A stretch of 64,000 bases of DNA from Heterocephalus glaber (GCF_000247695.1 NW_004624734.1:39861701-39925700); one strand, 5' to 3'. Positions 1-12,295 are shown, numbered from the stretch's first letter. A program made the numbers and translations. The notes: generated from the sequence alone by a model not told the origin.

Positions 1-480
1 GGTCACTACATCTTTGTGAAGGGAACAATCCAAGAGGAAGAGATGACAATCATAAATATATATGCACCAAATACTAATGCCCCCAACTATACAAAACAAA
101 TATTAGTAGACATGAAAAACCAAATAAGCACTAATACAGTTGTAGTGGGGGACCTTAATACCCCACTGTCACAAATAGACAGATTATCTAGACAAAAAAT
201 TAACAAGGAAATTGTAGAACTGAACCAAGCTTTTGAACAAATGGACTTAACAGACATCTACAAAGTGTTCCACCCCACAAAATCAGGATATATATTCTTT
301 TTGGCTGCACACAGTCATTCTCCAAAATAGACCACATACTAGCTCACAGAACATGTTTAAGTAAATGCAAAGGAATTGAAATTATCCCGTGTATATTATC
401 AGGCCATAGTGTGATTAAACTGGAGATCAATAGCATAAGAAACTGCAAGAACTTCACAAACACATGGATATTGAATAACA
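1..480 (+). pseudogene. L1 ORF2 endonuclease domain remnant
   Basis: Part of the apurinic/apyrimidinic-type endonuclease domain of L1 ORF2, which nicks target DNA for target-primed reverse transcription. Visible motifs are NIYAPNT at about 52-72, the catalytic-type GDLNTPLS at about 150-173, and after a frameshift near 324 the KIDHILAH segment. The terminal SDH motif of the family reads SGHS here (about 401-412), so a catalytic aspartate position is lost. The longest open stretch covers 16-330 (104 codons). The frameshift and the SDH change both mark it as dead. Confidence 0.88.
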
Positions 481-1324
481 CTCTGGAACAACCAATGGGT
501 CACAGAGGAAATTAAAGAAGAAATTAGACAGTTTTTACAATTTAATGATAATGCCAGTACAACATACAGGAATTTATGGGACACAATGAAAGCAGTTCTA
601 TGATGGAAATTCATAACAGTGAATGCCCATGCTAGGAAAACAAAGCAAGCTCAAATAAACAACCTAATGGTGAATCTTAAGCTCCTAGAAAAAGAAGAGC
701 AAGACAAACCCAAATTATAAAGAAAATAAAAGAAATTATAAAGATCAGAACAGAAATCAGTGCAATGGAGACTAAGAGAACAACGCAAAAAAATCAACAA
801 ATAGAAGAGTTGGTTTTTCAAAAGAATAAATAAAATTGACAAACCCTTAGCTAACCTTATCAAAAAAAGGAAAGAAAAGACTCAAATCCATGCAATTAGG
901 AATGAAAAAGGTGAATTCACAACAGATCCAGCAGAAATCCAGAGGATCATCAATACCTACTTCAAGATCCTGTACTCTAATAAAATGGAAAACACAGAAA
1001 AAAATGGACGGATTTCTAGATACATATGAATTAACAAAGTTGAATGAAGATGATATAAAAATTCTAAACACCCCAATTACAATGAGTGAAATTTAAAATG
1101 TAATAAAATATTTACCAACAAAGAAAAGCCCAGGTCCAGATGGCTTCACTGCTGAATTCTATAAGACATTTAGAGAAGGACTATTGCCACTACTCTTTAA
1201 ACTTTTCAATGAAATGGAAAGGGAACAATACTTCTAAATTCATTCTTAGAAGCAAGTGTTACTTTGATTCCCAAACCAAGGAAAGCCCCAACCAAAAAAA
1301 GAGAACTACAGGCCAATCTCCCTA

Positions 1325-2137
1325 ATGAACATAGATGTAAAAATCCTCAATAAGATACTGGCAAACGGTATAGAGAGTGTCATCAAGAAGATCATACACC
1401 CTGACCAAGCTGGATTTATCCCAGGGATGCAAGGATGGTTCAACATATGTAAATCAAGAAATGTAATACAGTATATTAACAGAGTCGAGGAAAAAAACCA
1501 TATGATCATCTCAGTAGATGCAGAAAAAGCATTCAACAAAATCCAACACACATTCATGATAAAAACCCTGCAGAGAATTGGAACAGATGGTCTTTATCTC
1601 AACTTGATAAAGGCTATCTATGAAAAACCAACAGCCAACATCATACTAAATGGCCATAAACTGAAAACCTTCACACTAAAATCAGGAACAAAACAAGGAT
1701 GTCCACTATCACCACTCCTATTCAATATAGTTTTGGAAACATTAGCCACAGCAATTAGACTAGAGAAAGAAAGAAAAGCAATAAAGATAGGAAAGGAAGA
1801 AGTTAAACTGTCATTATTTGCTGATGATATGATGCCCTATATAGAAGACCCAAAAAACTCCTCCAAAAGACTTTTAGACTTAATTGACAGATTCAGTGGA
1901 GTAGCTGGATACAAGGTCAACACTCAAAAATTAATAGCCTTCTTATACACAAATAACAGACTCACTGAGAGAGAAATTAGGGAAACAATCCCTTTCACAA
2001 TAGCATCCAAAAAAATGAAATATCTAGAAATCATTTTAACAAAGGAAGCAAAAGACCTCTACGCTGAGAACTACAACACTCTGAAGAAAGAGATGGAAGA
2101 GGATATAAGAAAATCGAAAGACATCCCTTGTTCCTGA
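1325..2137 (+). pseudogene. L1 ORF2 reverse transcriptase domain fragment
   Basis: An open stretch of 270 codons covering much of the L1 reverse transcriptase. Recognisable blocks are [16 protein letters not shown] near residues 25-40, [11 protein letters not shown] (family form DAEKAFDKI) near 64, [18 protein letters not shown] near 120-137 and the catalytic FADDM near 168. The FADD active site survives, although the aspartate of the DAEKAFD block is asparagine here. Both ends run into stops or frameshifts. The initial methionine is internal to the original ORF2 and is not a real start. Confidence 0.93.
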
Positions 2138-2621
2138 GTTGAAAGAACAAATATAGTGAAAATTGCCGTACTTCCAAAACTGCTATACAGAGTCAATGCA
2201 ATCCCAATTGAAATCCCAACAGTATATTTCATAGAACTAGAGAAAACAATCCAAAAATTCATTTGTAACCCGAAGAGACCTAGAATAGCAAAAGCAATTC
2301 TAGGCAACAGAGACATGGCAGGGGGTATCACAATCCCCAACTTGAAACTATACTACAAAGCCACTGTGATAAAAACAGAATGGTGCTGGCAAAAAAACAG
2401 ACCCAAGGATCAGTGGAATAATTAAAAGATGCAGAAACAACTCCAGACATACTCAGCTACCTCATCTTTGACAAAGGAGCCAAACACCCTCACTGGTAGA
2501 AAGATAGCCTCTTTAATAAATGGTGTTGGAAAAACTGGATTTGAACTTGCCAAAGATTAAAACTAGACCCCTATCTTTCATCATGCACTAAACTAAAATC
2601 CAAGTGGATTAAATATCTAAA

Positions 2622-2706
2622 TTTTTTTTTTTCATACCAGGGATCAAACTCGGGACCTTGCGCTTATGAGGCAGGCAGCGGCACCACTGAGCTAAACCCC
2701 TGGCCC
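2622..2706 (-). mobile_element. ID-type SINE (tRNA-derived) inserted in L1
   Basis: On the minus strand this reads as an ID element: a GGCC...GGG start, an A-box-like TTTAGCTCAGTGG, a B-box-like GGTCCCGAGTTTGATCC and an A tail (seen as T11 at the left end). Imperfect target-site duplications flank it: AAATATCTAAA at 2,611-2,621 and AAAGATCTAAA at about 2,708-2,718. It disrupts the L1 and is therefore younger than it. Confidence 0.9.
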
Positions 2707-3068
2707 TAAAGATCTAAATATTAAAACAGAAATACTAAACTTGCTGGAAGATAAGTTACGTAGAACTCTTGAAGACATTGGCATAGGAAAAGACTTTATG
2801 AACAAATCCTCAGTAGCATGGCAACTAGTACAATCTCATCTTTTTAAAAAGCTTCTGCACTGCAAGAGAAACCACCAACAGAGCTAAGAGATAACCTACA
2901 ATGTGGGAAAGAAATTTTACCAGCTGTTCCTCAGACAAAGGACTACTATCTAGAATAAAGAACTGAAAAAAATCAGACCCCCCAAATATAAAGACCCAAT
3001 TCAAAAATGGGCATCTGAAATGAACAGACATTTCTCAGACAAAGAAGTAAAAGCAGCAAAAAAAAAAT

Positions 3069-3620
3069 ATGAAAAAATGTTCAACATCACTGGTCATTCA
3101 AGAGATGCAGATGAAAACAACGCTGAGATTCCACCTCACCCCAGAAAGAATGGCTGCTATCAAGAAATCAACAAATAACAAATGCTGGCGGGGCTGTGGG
3201 GAGAAAGGAACCCTTCTCCATTGTTGGTGGGAGTGCAGACTGGTGCAACCACTGCGGAAATCCATATGGAGATACCTCAAAGAACTAGGATTAGAAGTCC
3301 CATTTGACCCAGCTAGTCCCCTGCTGGGTATCTTCCCAAAAGAATTAAAAGAATCATACCACAGTGATATATGCTCACCCATGTTCATAGCAGCACAGTT
3401 TGTAGTAGCTAAAATTTGGAAGCAGCCCAATTGCCCATCACCTGGAAACTGGATAAAGAAGATCTGGGGTTTTTTTTTTTATAAAATGGAGTACTATTCA
3501 GCCATAAAGAATGAGAAACTAGAGACATTTATAGCTGAATGGATGCACATTGAGGCAATACTCTTAAGTGAAATAAATAGGACACTCATGTATAAAAACC
3601 AAATACTTTCTCTGGTGTGA
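3069..3620 (+). pseudogene. L1 ORF2 C-terminal region fragment
   Basis: An open stretch of 183 codons matching the end of L1 ORF2. It contains the cysteine-rich block [18 protein letters not shown] (about residues 39-56), the [14 protein letters not shown] block, and the [15 protein letters not shown] block near the C terminus. The cysteine block contributes to RNA binding and retrotransposition in L1 generally. A run of T near 3,470-3,480 is read through as phenylalanines and may be a small expansion. The piece is cut off from the reverse transcriptase segment by frameshifts and stops and by the SINE at 2,622-2,706. Confidence 0.93.
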
Positions 3621-3975
3621 GAAACTGAAAGTGTAAATAAGGATCAAAATGTATAATTGATATTGTGTAATAGGAAGAAAAGGTCTAAAGGAATAGGGGA
3701 AGTGGGAGGGGTAGGGGAAAGGAAAGAAGGGAAAAGAAAAAATATGAGAAAAGGAAAAAAAGGGAAATGAACTCTTTGTAAATAGGGAGGGTGGAGGGGG
3801 TGAAGGGAGGGCAGGGGAATGGGGAAAAAATAAGAACCAAGATACGTCATGTAAAGATACAAGATCCCAATAATGAATGTAACTGTATTGTATACTTAAA
3901 ATGTACCAATAAACTTAATGGAAAAAAAATAAATAAAGTCACCAAATAAATAAATAAATAAATAAATAAATAAAA

Positions 3976-5075
3976 TGCATGCCACTTTGCTGCTTGATAG
4001 GTAGGTGGTAAGTTCTATGACTCTTCAGCCAATGTTCTTCATAAGGTTGGCCACTGGCACAGCTATTCCACCAGTACTCATTATTGTAGTCTGTCATGCT
4101 TGTGTGGCAGTCCTGAGAGGAAAAGCCCAAGAGTGCTTGCGATTTTTATCAACCTTTCCACAATCTTTGACCCTGCAGGCTGAAATCAGTTACAGAACAA
4201 GATAGACAATTCAATATTGATTTCCCATCCTCAGTCCCAAAGACTTACAAGAAACGTGCGCTGAATACCACTGTGTTTCAAGGTCAAAAATAACAGTTCA
4301 TTGATGAGTAAGATGCAGTAGCTGTTCTGATTACAAGAAACAGGCTTTCTTTGGTTCATCAGTGTCATGGTGGTGTTACCAAGAACCAGCAGGACATTAA
4401 GATAGCTGATCCTAGCCATTATTATCAGAGAGAAGGGCCGATAGTTCTAAATCCCAACCATTAACTCCCACATACATATACTCAGTATAAACTAGATGTC
4501 TATGAGTGACTTACTGAGATTTGTTTTTGGATTAAATAGGAATTTAGTTCTAAGAGATTTAAATTTTTTCATGCTAAAATCATTAAGGCTGCACTTTGTA
4601 TATCATCTTGTTAGAGCAAACACCAAATTATTTCTTTGAGAGACTCTGAACATGCCAGATGGTCCTTCCTTAGCCTACCTCTAAGCCGGGCAGTGGCCTT
4701 CTGTCTACCATATGTCCTTGTTAGCGGCCTCAGATTTAATAAGAACTTGTCAATCCCTCTCTAGCTTACCTGTTATTAAAACATATGGCTTTGCATTTAC
4801 CTGGCAACAGAAAAGCTTTGTGCTCCAGAAATTTACCAGGATGTTTAATTTCTAAACCCACTGCCGTTCTTTAATGATTGAAAACTTTTGTAAATGAGCC
4901 CTATTTATGAAAGATTACTTAGAGGACAGCAGTACACTGATTCAGTTTTCAAACTTGGCTTTTAAACCATAGAATCTTGGCTCAAACCGTGTCTATCTAG
5001 AGGCGCGGGGTCAGAAGAATGGGATGGTGTGGTGGGAAGGGACACCCACCTATTCCCAGAGCACAGTTTGGAAAA
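3976..5075. other. Intergenic, no gene recognised
   Basis: About 1.1 kb with only short random ORFs in all frames. I recognise no repeat family here with confidence. The composition is ordinary and there are no long low-complexity tracts. Confidence 0.6.
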
Positions 5076-5470
5076 TGTCTTAGTTATTCTCCTCAGTGCT
5101 GGGACAAAGTACCCTATGCCTACAAATTAAAGGAGGAAGGGTTTATTTAGCTCACAGTTTGTAGAGGTTTCAGTCCATAGTCGGCTGGCTCCAAGGCAGG
5201 GTGGTAGAGCTGAGGGCATGATAGACAGCCAGGAAGAGACTTCCTTCTTTCCCTTGTTATTCCATCCATGCTACAAGCCTATGAGTTGGTGCCACACACA
5301 CCCAGAGCAGGTCTTCCCTCTTCAGTAAGTCCATCACCCACACCCAGAACTATGCTAAACCAATCAGTGGACTAATTCAGTATTGCACACCCATGATCCA
5401 GTCGCTCCCCAAAAACCCCACCTATGAGCACAGGAGGCTTTGAGGGAACGTCTAGATGTAAGCCATATCA
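5076..5470 (-). mobile_element. MaLR-type LTR (solo), minus strand
   Basis: Read on the minus strand it starts TGATATGGCTTAC and ends GAATAACTAAGACA, the TG...CA form with the ends of mammalian apparent LTR retrotransposons (ERVL-MaLR). Near its 3' part it carries an AATAAA-type signal (AGCTAAATAAACC) after CTATGGACTGAAA. The core matches the LTR at 27,566-27,951 closely, including CCCTGCCTTGGAGCCAGCC, so both belong to one family. No internal retroviral sequence flanks it, so it is a solo LTR. Confidence 0.72.
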
Positions 5471-5539
5471 GAAATCATTGCTGGGTTCCCAAGCACCCCT
5501 CCACACACAAAGGCAAAGGTCCAGAGTGGCATTCACAAA

Positions 5540-6112
5540 CTGCATCACCAGATCTCCATAGCATGGTTCTGCTGCATACCTCGGGGACACCAGCATACCC
5601 ATGCTTAACGTGGCACAATTTACAGTAGTCAAGATATGCAGCCAGCCTAGGTGCCCATCAACAGATGAAGGGATAAAGGGAATGTGGCATATATACACAA
5701 CACAGTATTATTTGGCCATAAAGAAGAATGAAATGATGTCATTCACAGGAAAATGGATGGAATCATGTTAAGCAAAATAAGCTAGACTCAGAAAGACAAA
5801 TATTACTTGTTTTCTCTAATATGTGGACTCTAAAAAAGATGATATGAAAGTAGAAGGGAGACTATTATTAAGAAGAAAGCATAAGGGAGGAGAGAGAGGT
5901 AAAGGGAAGGAAATGCGGTAATGAATTTGATCAAAATATATTATACCTGGGCCAGGGATTTAGCTCAGTGGTTCCACCACATGCCTCACAAGTGCAAGGT
6001 CCTGAGTTTGACCCCCGGTACCAATATATATATATGTAAGAAAATAACATGTATAAAATACCACATTGAAACTCTATATTTTATAAAATTAATAAGTGTT
6101 AATAAAAAGTAT
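5540..6112 (+). mobile_element. L1 3' end fragment, 5'-truncated
   Basis: This carries phrases typical of an L1 ORF2 end and 3' UTR: AGGTGCCCATCAACAGATGA near 5,649, ATATATACACAACACAGTAT near 5,690, and CATAAAGAAGAATGAAAT near 5,719. A purine-rich stretch near 5,870-5,920 and a TTAATAAAAAG tail near 6,100 follow. An ID SINE interrupts it at 5,949-6,024. There is no coding capacity. Confidence 0.85.
5949..6024 (+). mobile_element. ID-type SINE
   Basis: A + strand ID copy of the subtype with GGGATTTAGCTCAGTGGTTCC, the B-box region GGTCCTGAGTTTGACCCC and the terminal GGTACC. It sits in the L1 tail and is flanked by AT-rich sequence (AATATATTATA before, AATATATATATA after) that may be a degraded target duplication. 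Confidence 0.88.
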
Positions 6113-7446
6113 ATTAAGAAAAAAAGAAAAGGCATGTGAAGGACTACTGAGTAACCACAGGACTCTGATCAGAGGCCATCTGTGACTTCAACAAGAGCAC
6201 TTTTTTGACAGAACTGGAACTTACTAGGTTCCAAACCCACCAAATTAATAAAGCCTAAAATAAGAAAACAAAAAGAATTGAACCCCAAATACATCTGACT
6301 TTATAGTATGTCATATAATAAGATTCTACAAGGATACATGAGAAGGTCCTCTCCTTACAGTAAGGAAAGGTGAGTAGTTTATCACATACCTTACAGAACA
6401 TTTAAGAGTCAGTACCATTTCCTGTATGCATTGGAATATTACACTGAATCCCACTAGTATGTACAATTAATACGTGTTAATAAAATTTTTTAGAAAGAAT
6501 GGCTTTTCTGCATTATGCCTTGACCAAGCACCATTAATTACATATCCCTCTGGCATTTACTATAATGGGAGAAACTGCAGTATTTATTGAATGAAAGTTG
6601 TTAAAGTTTTTTTTTTTGTACAATGATTTCACAACACTGTCTCAGAGAGAACCCCAAGGAGAACATTTTTCTATTCTTTGTAGCAGAAATCATTAAAATT
6701 CTTCAGCTGTTGGTTTGTTTTTTCTTCTGAATGCAGGGATCCATTGATCCCCTTTCCTAGCCTCTAGGAAGCTAAAAAAAAAACAGACTGGCACCAGCAA
6801 GGCCACCTGTAACTCAAAACATACTCTCTTCACCTTCATTCTCATGCTGGGAAGTATTTTTGTGTGGTGTTTGCTTGTGTAGTTTAAAGCCACCCTCAAT
6901 CCTTTTAAAACACCATTGGGCATAAGCAAATTCTTGACTAAGGACACCTACCAACTCAAGCCATGAGCAAAGAAGGGGGACCAGAATGATGAAGGTCTGG
7001 ATCCGAAGAGGACAGGGGCTAAGTGTGGCTGGTCTGGGCATAAAGACCTTTCGATGAACATGGCAACCATCTTCAGGCCTCTTAGAGGGGCAGAGTAACC
7101 TTATTCTGTATTACGCCAGAGATTGAACCTGCAACACATGAGGGCTGTTGCCAAGGAAACTGTCAGACAAGGAGTGGGCCGCACAAAGTGGTGAGCTGCT
7201 GGTCAGAAGGCGTCAGCCACAGGCCCACGCTGGAAGTTACAAAAGTATTCCTGCCAGCATGTCCCTGGGGGGCTTAGCCAGACCTCAGGGCTCCTTTGCG
7301 AGAGCCTGTTCCACTCTTGCTGAAGAAGTAGACGTAGGCAGCTGTGTGTGTGCCATGGACCTTCCTCACCCAACCCCTGATTAGACCATGCCCAGGCCCG
7401 GACTCACACTGGATCATCTTTCTCTTGATCCAAAGAACATGACTCC
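6113..7446. other. Intergenic with repeat crumbs
   Basis: No gene is seen. A short L1 3'-end-like tail lies at about 6,420-6,496, ending in a form close to the preceding L1 tail (AATTAATACGTGTTAATAAA). A degraded minus-strand ID-like scrap is at about 7,108-7,146. The rest is unassigned. Confidence 0.5.
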
Positions 7447-7645
7447 CACCCAGGCACAGGGGCACACGCCTGTAATCCCAGCACTCTGGAAGACTGAGGA
7501 GGTAGGGTCACAAGTTCAAGTCCCACCTGGGCAACCGGGTAAGTCTCTATCTTAAAAAAGTAAAAACAGCTGGGGATGTAGCTTAGTGTGAAGGCCCTGG
7601 GTTCAGTCCCCAGTATATCAATCAATCAGTCAATCAATCTATCCC
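7447..7645 (+). mobile_element. B1-dID composite SINE
   Basis: The 5' part is a B1 (7SL-derived) body with GCCTGTAATCCCAGCACTCT and CAAGTTCAAGTCCCACCTGG. The 3' part is an ID-like tail with GCTGGGGATGTAGCTTAGTG and GGTTCAGTCCCCAG. The element ends in an ATCAATC-type simple tail. The fused B1-ID structure is characteristic of certain rodent lineages. Confidence 0.9.
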
Positions 7646-8130
7646 TCCCAGAGGCAGGGGGAGTCATAAAATGATAGAGCACTCAAGCTAGAGTCAGAGC
7701 TGGAGCACCCAAAGGAGGGGAGCCAGGATTTAGGGGAGCAAGAACTAAGATCTTCACTGAAGATGGGCTGCCCGAGGCCCAGGGAGCAGCAGACAGGGAC
7801 AGAGCAAGGAGGGACCTGCTGGCTGCCTTTCCAGCTCAGAGAGCCAGATAGATTTCCTTCCACCTTGCTTTCAGAATCCCTCTCTGAGCAACAGCAACCT
7901 CGTTTCTGGAGCTGGCACGAATGTTTCTGTCCCTTGCATCCCCAAAATCCCTACGCTGATCACAGAGAGAATCCACAGTAGCATATGAGGCTGGTGTGGA
8001 CTTGTGGCTCCCAAAATTGGACAATGGGCAGAATCTCAGAATAAGCTCTGTGGGGGCCAGACCTAGGCAAATGTGAGTTAAGGCAAGATTAGGATGCTAG
8101 GGAGTGGTGGGTTGTTCTGTTGTACTTTAT
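7646..8130. other. Intergenic, nothing recognised
   Basis: About 480 bases of mixed composition. Short ORFs occur on both strands without recognisable similarity. No repeat family is assigned. Confidence 0.5.
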
Positions 8131-8398
8131 TTTTGTGGTTCCAGGAATGGAGCCCAGGGGGTGTTGAGCTATATTCCCAGCTCTGCACTTTTTTTTTTTT
8201 TTTTTGGTACTGGGGATCGAACTCCGATCCTTGTGCTTGCAAGGCAGGCGGAGGAACCACTGAGCTAAATCCCCGGCCCCCAGCTCTGCGCTTTTAAAAA
8301 AAATTTTAAGACAGTTGCCCAAGCTGGCCTCCAACTAGAGATCCTCCTGTCTCAGCTCCCAAGTAGCAGGGATTATAGGTGTGAGCCACTGTGCTCAG
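8131..8398 (-). mobile_element. B1-dID composite SINE, split by a younger ID
   Basis: Minus-strand composite. The ID-like tail is at 8,131-8,187 and the B1 body at about 8,290-8,398 (CCAAGCTGGCCTCCAACTAG, GTGAGCCACTGTGCTCAG). A younger ID has landed between the two halves at 8,188-8,278. Confidence 0.87.
8188..8278 (-). mobile_element. ID-type SINE nested in B1-dID
   Basis: Minus-strand ID of the GGTACC-type subtype with a long T run (A tail) at 8,189-8,205. It is flanked by a target-site duplication, CCCAGCTCTGCACTTTT at about 8,176 and CCCAGCTCTGCGCTTTT at 8,279, with one mismatch. This gives a clear order of insertion: B1-dID first, then this ID. Confidence 0.92.
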
Positions 8399-10215
8399 AT
8401 GGGAATATATATATTTTAAGAGCTGACCCCTCCTCCCAGTGATTTTGCTACCTTGTCAGGTTGGGAATTACTGGATAAGGCATCATCTAGGGTCTTGGTT
8501 CCACTAAAGTTCCTGAATTTTGGTTTAGAAGTTGATGAAATGTCACAGTACATGTTCCACAGAGAGAAAACTGAAAAGTTCAACACAACTACCACAAATT
8601 CAGTTACTATTCAGAACGACAAGTCAGGTGCCCCTGCAACCCACTATGGTATACACTGCCCAGACTGAATGGTAACTTGTCAATGACGATCAGAACACAG
8701 GGTACACATGCAGGTTCCCAGGATGCTGGGCCAAGGTACTGCGACCTTTGAATCTGCGATCTAGACAATGCAATCGGGCTGTGCATTCCACCTATTGATG
8801 GCATCACACAGTGAAGAACATCTCAACACATCATTGCTGCGTGCCTCCATTTCCCTACAGGAATGTCAGCCCCCCCCCCCCGTCTGTGTCTGATAGAACA
8901 CATGGCGTTGCCTTGGTATTTATTCTATTTCAGATCTAATCACTTTCTGGAAATGTTTAAATGTTTACTTACCTCTCCTGATACCTTAGTAAGGAATTTC
9001 TGAAGTTTCAAATGTCACTGTGAAAGGGAAAGCCAGTCTGTGACCACCAAGGTGAGGCCATTCCCATGCTAGTACGTTTTACTCCACTGGGCACAGGGTG
9101 GCTGAGCACATGGCCCTCCCCTGGCACTATCCTGTCCTGGTGTCCCTCCCTCTTCTGGTCCCCACACTGGGCTACAGGATACTCTTCCCCACCAACCTGG
9201 GCAGCCTGTTTTGATTCAAACTCCTTTCTTCTCTCCAGTTACACAGCTCTTCCTCCCCCCGTGTGTCAATGCTATCACCCAGATTGTCCCCTGCTTACTG
9301 GGGTCTCTCTCTTACTTCAAGAACACAATCCTTACAGTCAAACTCTGTGTGAACAGTTCAAGTCCAGCCTCATCTTTGCTAGTTAGTCCTTTTCTTCAGG
9401 CCCTGTGTCCACTGCCTTCTGACCTGGAGAGCCCATATCCAAATGCCTGTCATTCAAGACAGTATTGTCACATCCATCCCATTTTCCACTTTACACTGCC
9501 CCCACTGCCCAGCCCAGTCAACCCCACTCACAGTCTGCCCTCTCCTTGTTCCACTGTTTGGTGTAGGTTGGTGACAGAGACCTAACACACCAGGGCAGGG
9601 AGCAGAGAGTATTGTGTGAGGGCTGTACCTCCAGCGCTTACAGTGCTAGTTAACTGCAATTTCTATGTATCTTCCACTAGGGGGTACCACCCCATAACTT
9701 TTGAAACAGGAAGTCTGCTGAATACAATTCTAATGAAAATTGAAGTCCCGGCACAATGAATTTTTTTTTAAAAAAACTCTTCTTGAACACATGCTGTAAT
9801 TTTATGAAGCAATTTAAATTGATTCTTTTTAAATAAAAGCTGCCCCACGGGCAGAGTAACAGGCAACACTTTTTAGCAGTATAAACCTGCATAAAGGAAC
9901 ACCAATTAAAACCCTACTCTTCACAGAAAGATAAATAGTCACGAATTAAATGAAATATATGCAAACACTGAGCACAGCCAGACAAGTGAAGTTATTTTTA
10001 TTTCAGCAAGAGAAATAGGCATGCCAAACAAAAATTGGCTTTAAAACAAAAGCTTTTGTAAAAACAAAAATAAAGGCAACTCAGATGTCCTAGGACTCCT
10101 TGCTTAAGTAGAACAGAATTCTCTTTGGGATGTTAGAGAAAACCTGCAATAATAAGAACTTGGTCAAGTTTGAAGCTTTTTGAATTCTTTCAGAGGGAAA
10201 AATCCAAAGGTATTA
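8399..10215. other. Intergenic, pyrimidine-rich part, no gene
   Basis: About 1.8 kb. A C10-type run lies at about 8,871-8,881. The stretch 9,065-9,590 is pyrimidine-rich and gives two overlapping short + strand ORFs (106 and 124 codons) with no recognisable domain. It could be an old L2-like LINE 3' region, but I cannot show that. The remainder is unassigned. Confidence 0.45.
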
Positions 10216-10219
10216 CAGT

Positions 10220-10645
10220 GTTGTGGTTAAAAATGCAGGACACTTGGATTAAGGTAACCGACCATTCCTTCCCTTCCTCCTCACCACTGTGAGAACCTGG
10301 GTGGTCTCCACCACATTAGCTCAAATCTTAGCTCCGCATCAGTTTGATTGGATGATAATTATACCAGCCACTGTGGTTTGTGGTGTGAATTAGACAATGC
10401 ATGATGTTAGCTGTTTATCCGGTTGTAGTAAAGAAGACCTCTCGAGATGGCCAGGAACAGAAATCTTTGAAAGAGACATTAACTATCATTTTGGCAAACA
10501 CACTCATACAGGTAAGCAATTATAAGGCCAGAAAAATTAAACAACTTGGCCAGGTTCACACAGCTATTTCGCAAGTGTAGAGTAAAATTTGGACTTCCAT
10601 AATGCCAGGCCAACATTCTGTCCCCAGTCTTGCACTATTCTCCTG
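10220..10645. repeat. Two MIR SINE remnants in opposite orientation
   Basis: The segment 10,220-10,440 reads like a degraded MIR on the minus strand (GTGAGAACCTGGGTGG, GGATGATAATTATACC). The segment 10,470-10,645 reads like a MIR on the + strand (CAACTTGGCCAGGTTCACAC followed by AGCTATTT). Both are old and diverged. Confidence 0.55.
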
Positions 10646-10758
10646 GATGAGCTAGTTTATTAGCATAGATAAAAACTATTCCTTGGTTAGTAGTTTTGTA
10701 TAGCAAAGTATATACATTGTAATGGAAGTTAAAAAGATATTAGCAGTTTGTATTTTTA

Positions 10759-10857
10759 TTTATTTTATTTATTTTTTTTTGGTACCAGGGATCAAACTCG
10801 GGGCCTTGCACTTGTGCAGCAGGCAGCGAAAAAACCACTGAGCTAAATCCCCGGCCA
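10759..10857 (-). mobile_element. ID-type SINE
   Basis: Minus-strand ID with TTTTGGTACCAGGGATCAAA and GAGCTAAATCCCCGGCC. It is flanked by target-site duplications CAGTTTGTATTTTTA (from 10,744) and CAGTTTGTGTTTTTA (from 10,859). The tail side has an ATTT-type simple repeat. Confidence 0.9.
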
Positions 10858-11080
10858 ACAGTTTGTGTTTTTAAAAGACTTGATTTTTAAGCCCCTTTCC
10901 TGCTCTTATAAATCTATCCTAACGAAATAACCTAAAATAAAAATTGTACACAAGAAGACATTCACTACCATATTCCTTGGATTATTGCCAAACTGAAAAT
11001 AAACTACACATCTAACAAAAGGAAAGCAGTTAAATACTATAGAGCAATAAACATTGAAACTATTTTTAAAATTACAAAAA

Positions 11081-11169
11081 AGCCTAGAGATGTAATTCAA
11101 GGGTAGAGTCCTTGCTTGCCTAGCATGCACAAGGCCCTGGGTTCAATCACTAGCACTGCAAAAAAAAGA
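11081..11169 (+). mobile_element. ID-type SINE, older subtype
   Basis: A + strand ID with GAGATGTAATTCAAGGGTAG, TAGCATGCACAAGGCCCTGG and GGTTCAATCACTAGCAC, then an A tail. It carries the classic ID form (TAGCATGC...GGCCCTGGG) rather than the GGTACC subtype. Confidence 0.85.
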
Positions 11170-12295
11170 ATACAAGGAGGTAATCTGACAAACAGAATGA
11201 AAATTTATCATAATTGCAACCAACTAAAAATTAAATATATCTATGGACAAAATCCAGAAGATAAAATAGAAAAGCAAAGCAATTTTAAGAGTATTAAGAT
11301 TAGAGCTGCCTTGTCTTTCTCTTTGAGTTCACTCAATGATGCTGATGCAATAAAGAATTGTTTGTAACTTATTTTTTATTGGTACTAAAGAGCTTAATAT
11401 ATCATGATAATATGTGTAATAAAATGAAAGATATGAGGTCAGAAATGTCATCTCACAACTTTGAGAACTTTGAGGGACACACCGAAGTACCTCAGTCCTC
11501 ACCCTCTCCGAACTTCGATGCTGGTAGGGGAGATCTGACACACTGTTAGCCTTGGTGTCCTCGGAGACAGGTCCCAAGAACCAGGAAAGGATTCACATCT
11601 GCAGACACTCAGTCCCTTATATAAAAAGTGCACTATCTGCATAACCTATGTACATAACGTGTGCACTTTAGATCATCTCTGGCTGTCTTAGGAGACCTAG
11701 GAAAATGCACACATTATGCAAGTAGTTGCTATTCTGTACTGTTTAGGAAATGAGAATTTAAAAGTCTGTACACCTTTAGCACAGACACATTTTTTTTTCT
11801 TCAAATAATTTCAATCTGAAGTTGGCTGAAGAGGAGGATGTAGAACCCACAGATCTATGGCTCTCCATCTGCTTCACCTCCACAGTCTTTACCTCCAACT
11901 CATAAAGGGGCTCATGCCCTGCCCATTGACAGACATCACTGGAATCACCAGCCTACTACTCCCTTTGTTTTTGCTGTGAGCCACTGGCCCGTCTTTCTTA
12001 GTTGCCTTATTCTTTGTATCTGGCTTCGCCCTAAGGCCCCTCCCTTTAGCCTCTCCCTTCCCTAAGGAATACAGTATCTTGAACCTGTACCATTTTGACT
12101 CACCTGTCCTGGATCCCCAGTGAGTCAGGTATATTCCGTCACCCACCTTCTCAGAGTCCGAGTTGCTGGGCTCTCTGGACAAAGGTGCCGGCACCTGGTG
12201 GGCTCCCTCCCATCCCCCCCACTCATCTTCCCTGTGCCCCATATTTACCATCCTCCCTACTGCAAGGCTCATCTCACCTTTTCCTCTGCAGGAAT
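11170..12295. other. Intergenic, nothing recognised
   Basis: Mixed AT-rich and then C-rich sequence. A 127-codon minus-strand ORF at 11,889-12,272 shows no recognisable domain, and I do not treat it as a gene. Confidence 0.5.

Larger units (their letters stand above)
1..3975 (+). mobile_element. LINE-1 (L1) retrotransposon, 5' part outside window, inactive
   Basis: The 3' two thirds of an L1 element. In order it shows ORF2 endonuclease remains, a reverse transcriptase segment, the ORF2 C-terminal cysteine region, a G-rich polypurine 3' UTR (about 3,640-3,860), an AATAAA near 3,908 and an A-rich tail that has become an (AAAT)n run at about 3,939-3,974. The reading frame is broken many times by stops and frameshifts, so it cannot encode working ORF2. 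A minus-strand ID SINE interrupts it at 2,622-2,706. The L1 continues beyond the left edge, so ORF1 and the 5' UTR are not visible. Confidence 0.95.

Noticed and set aside
9066..9585. Overlapping 106- and 124-codon ORFs as a small gene
   Set aside because: They come from a pyrimidine-rich, Ser/Pro/Leu-rich stretch with two open frames at once, typical of composition bias, and no domain is visible.
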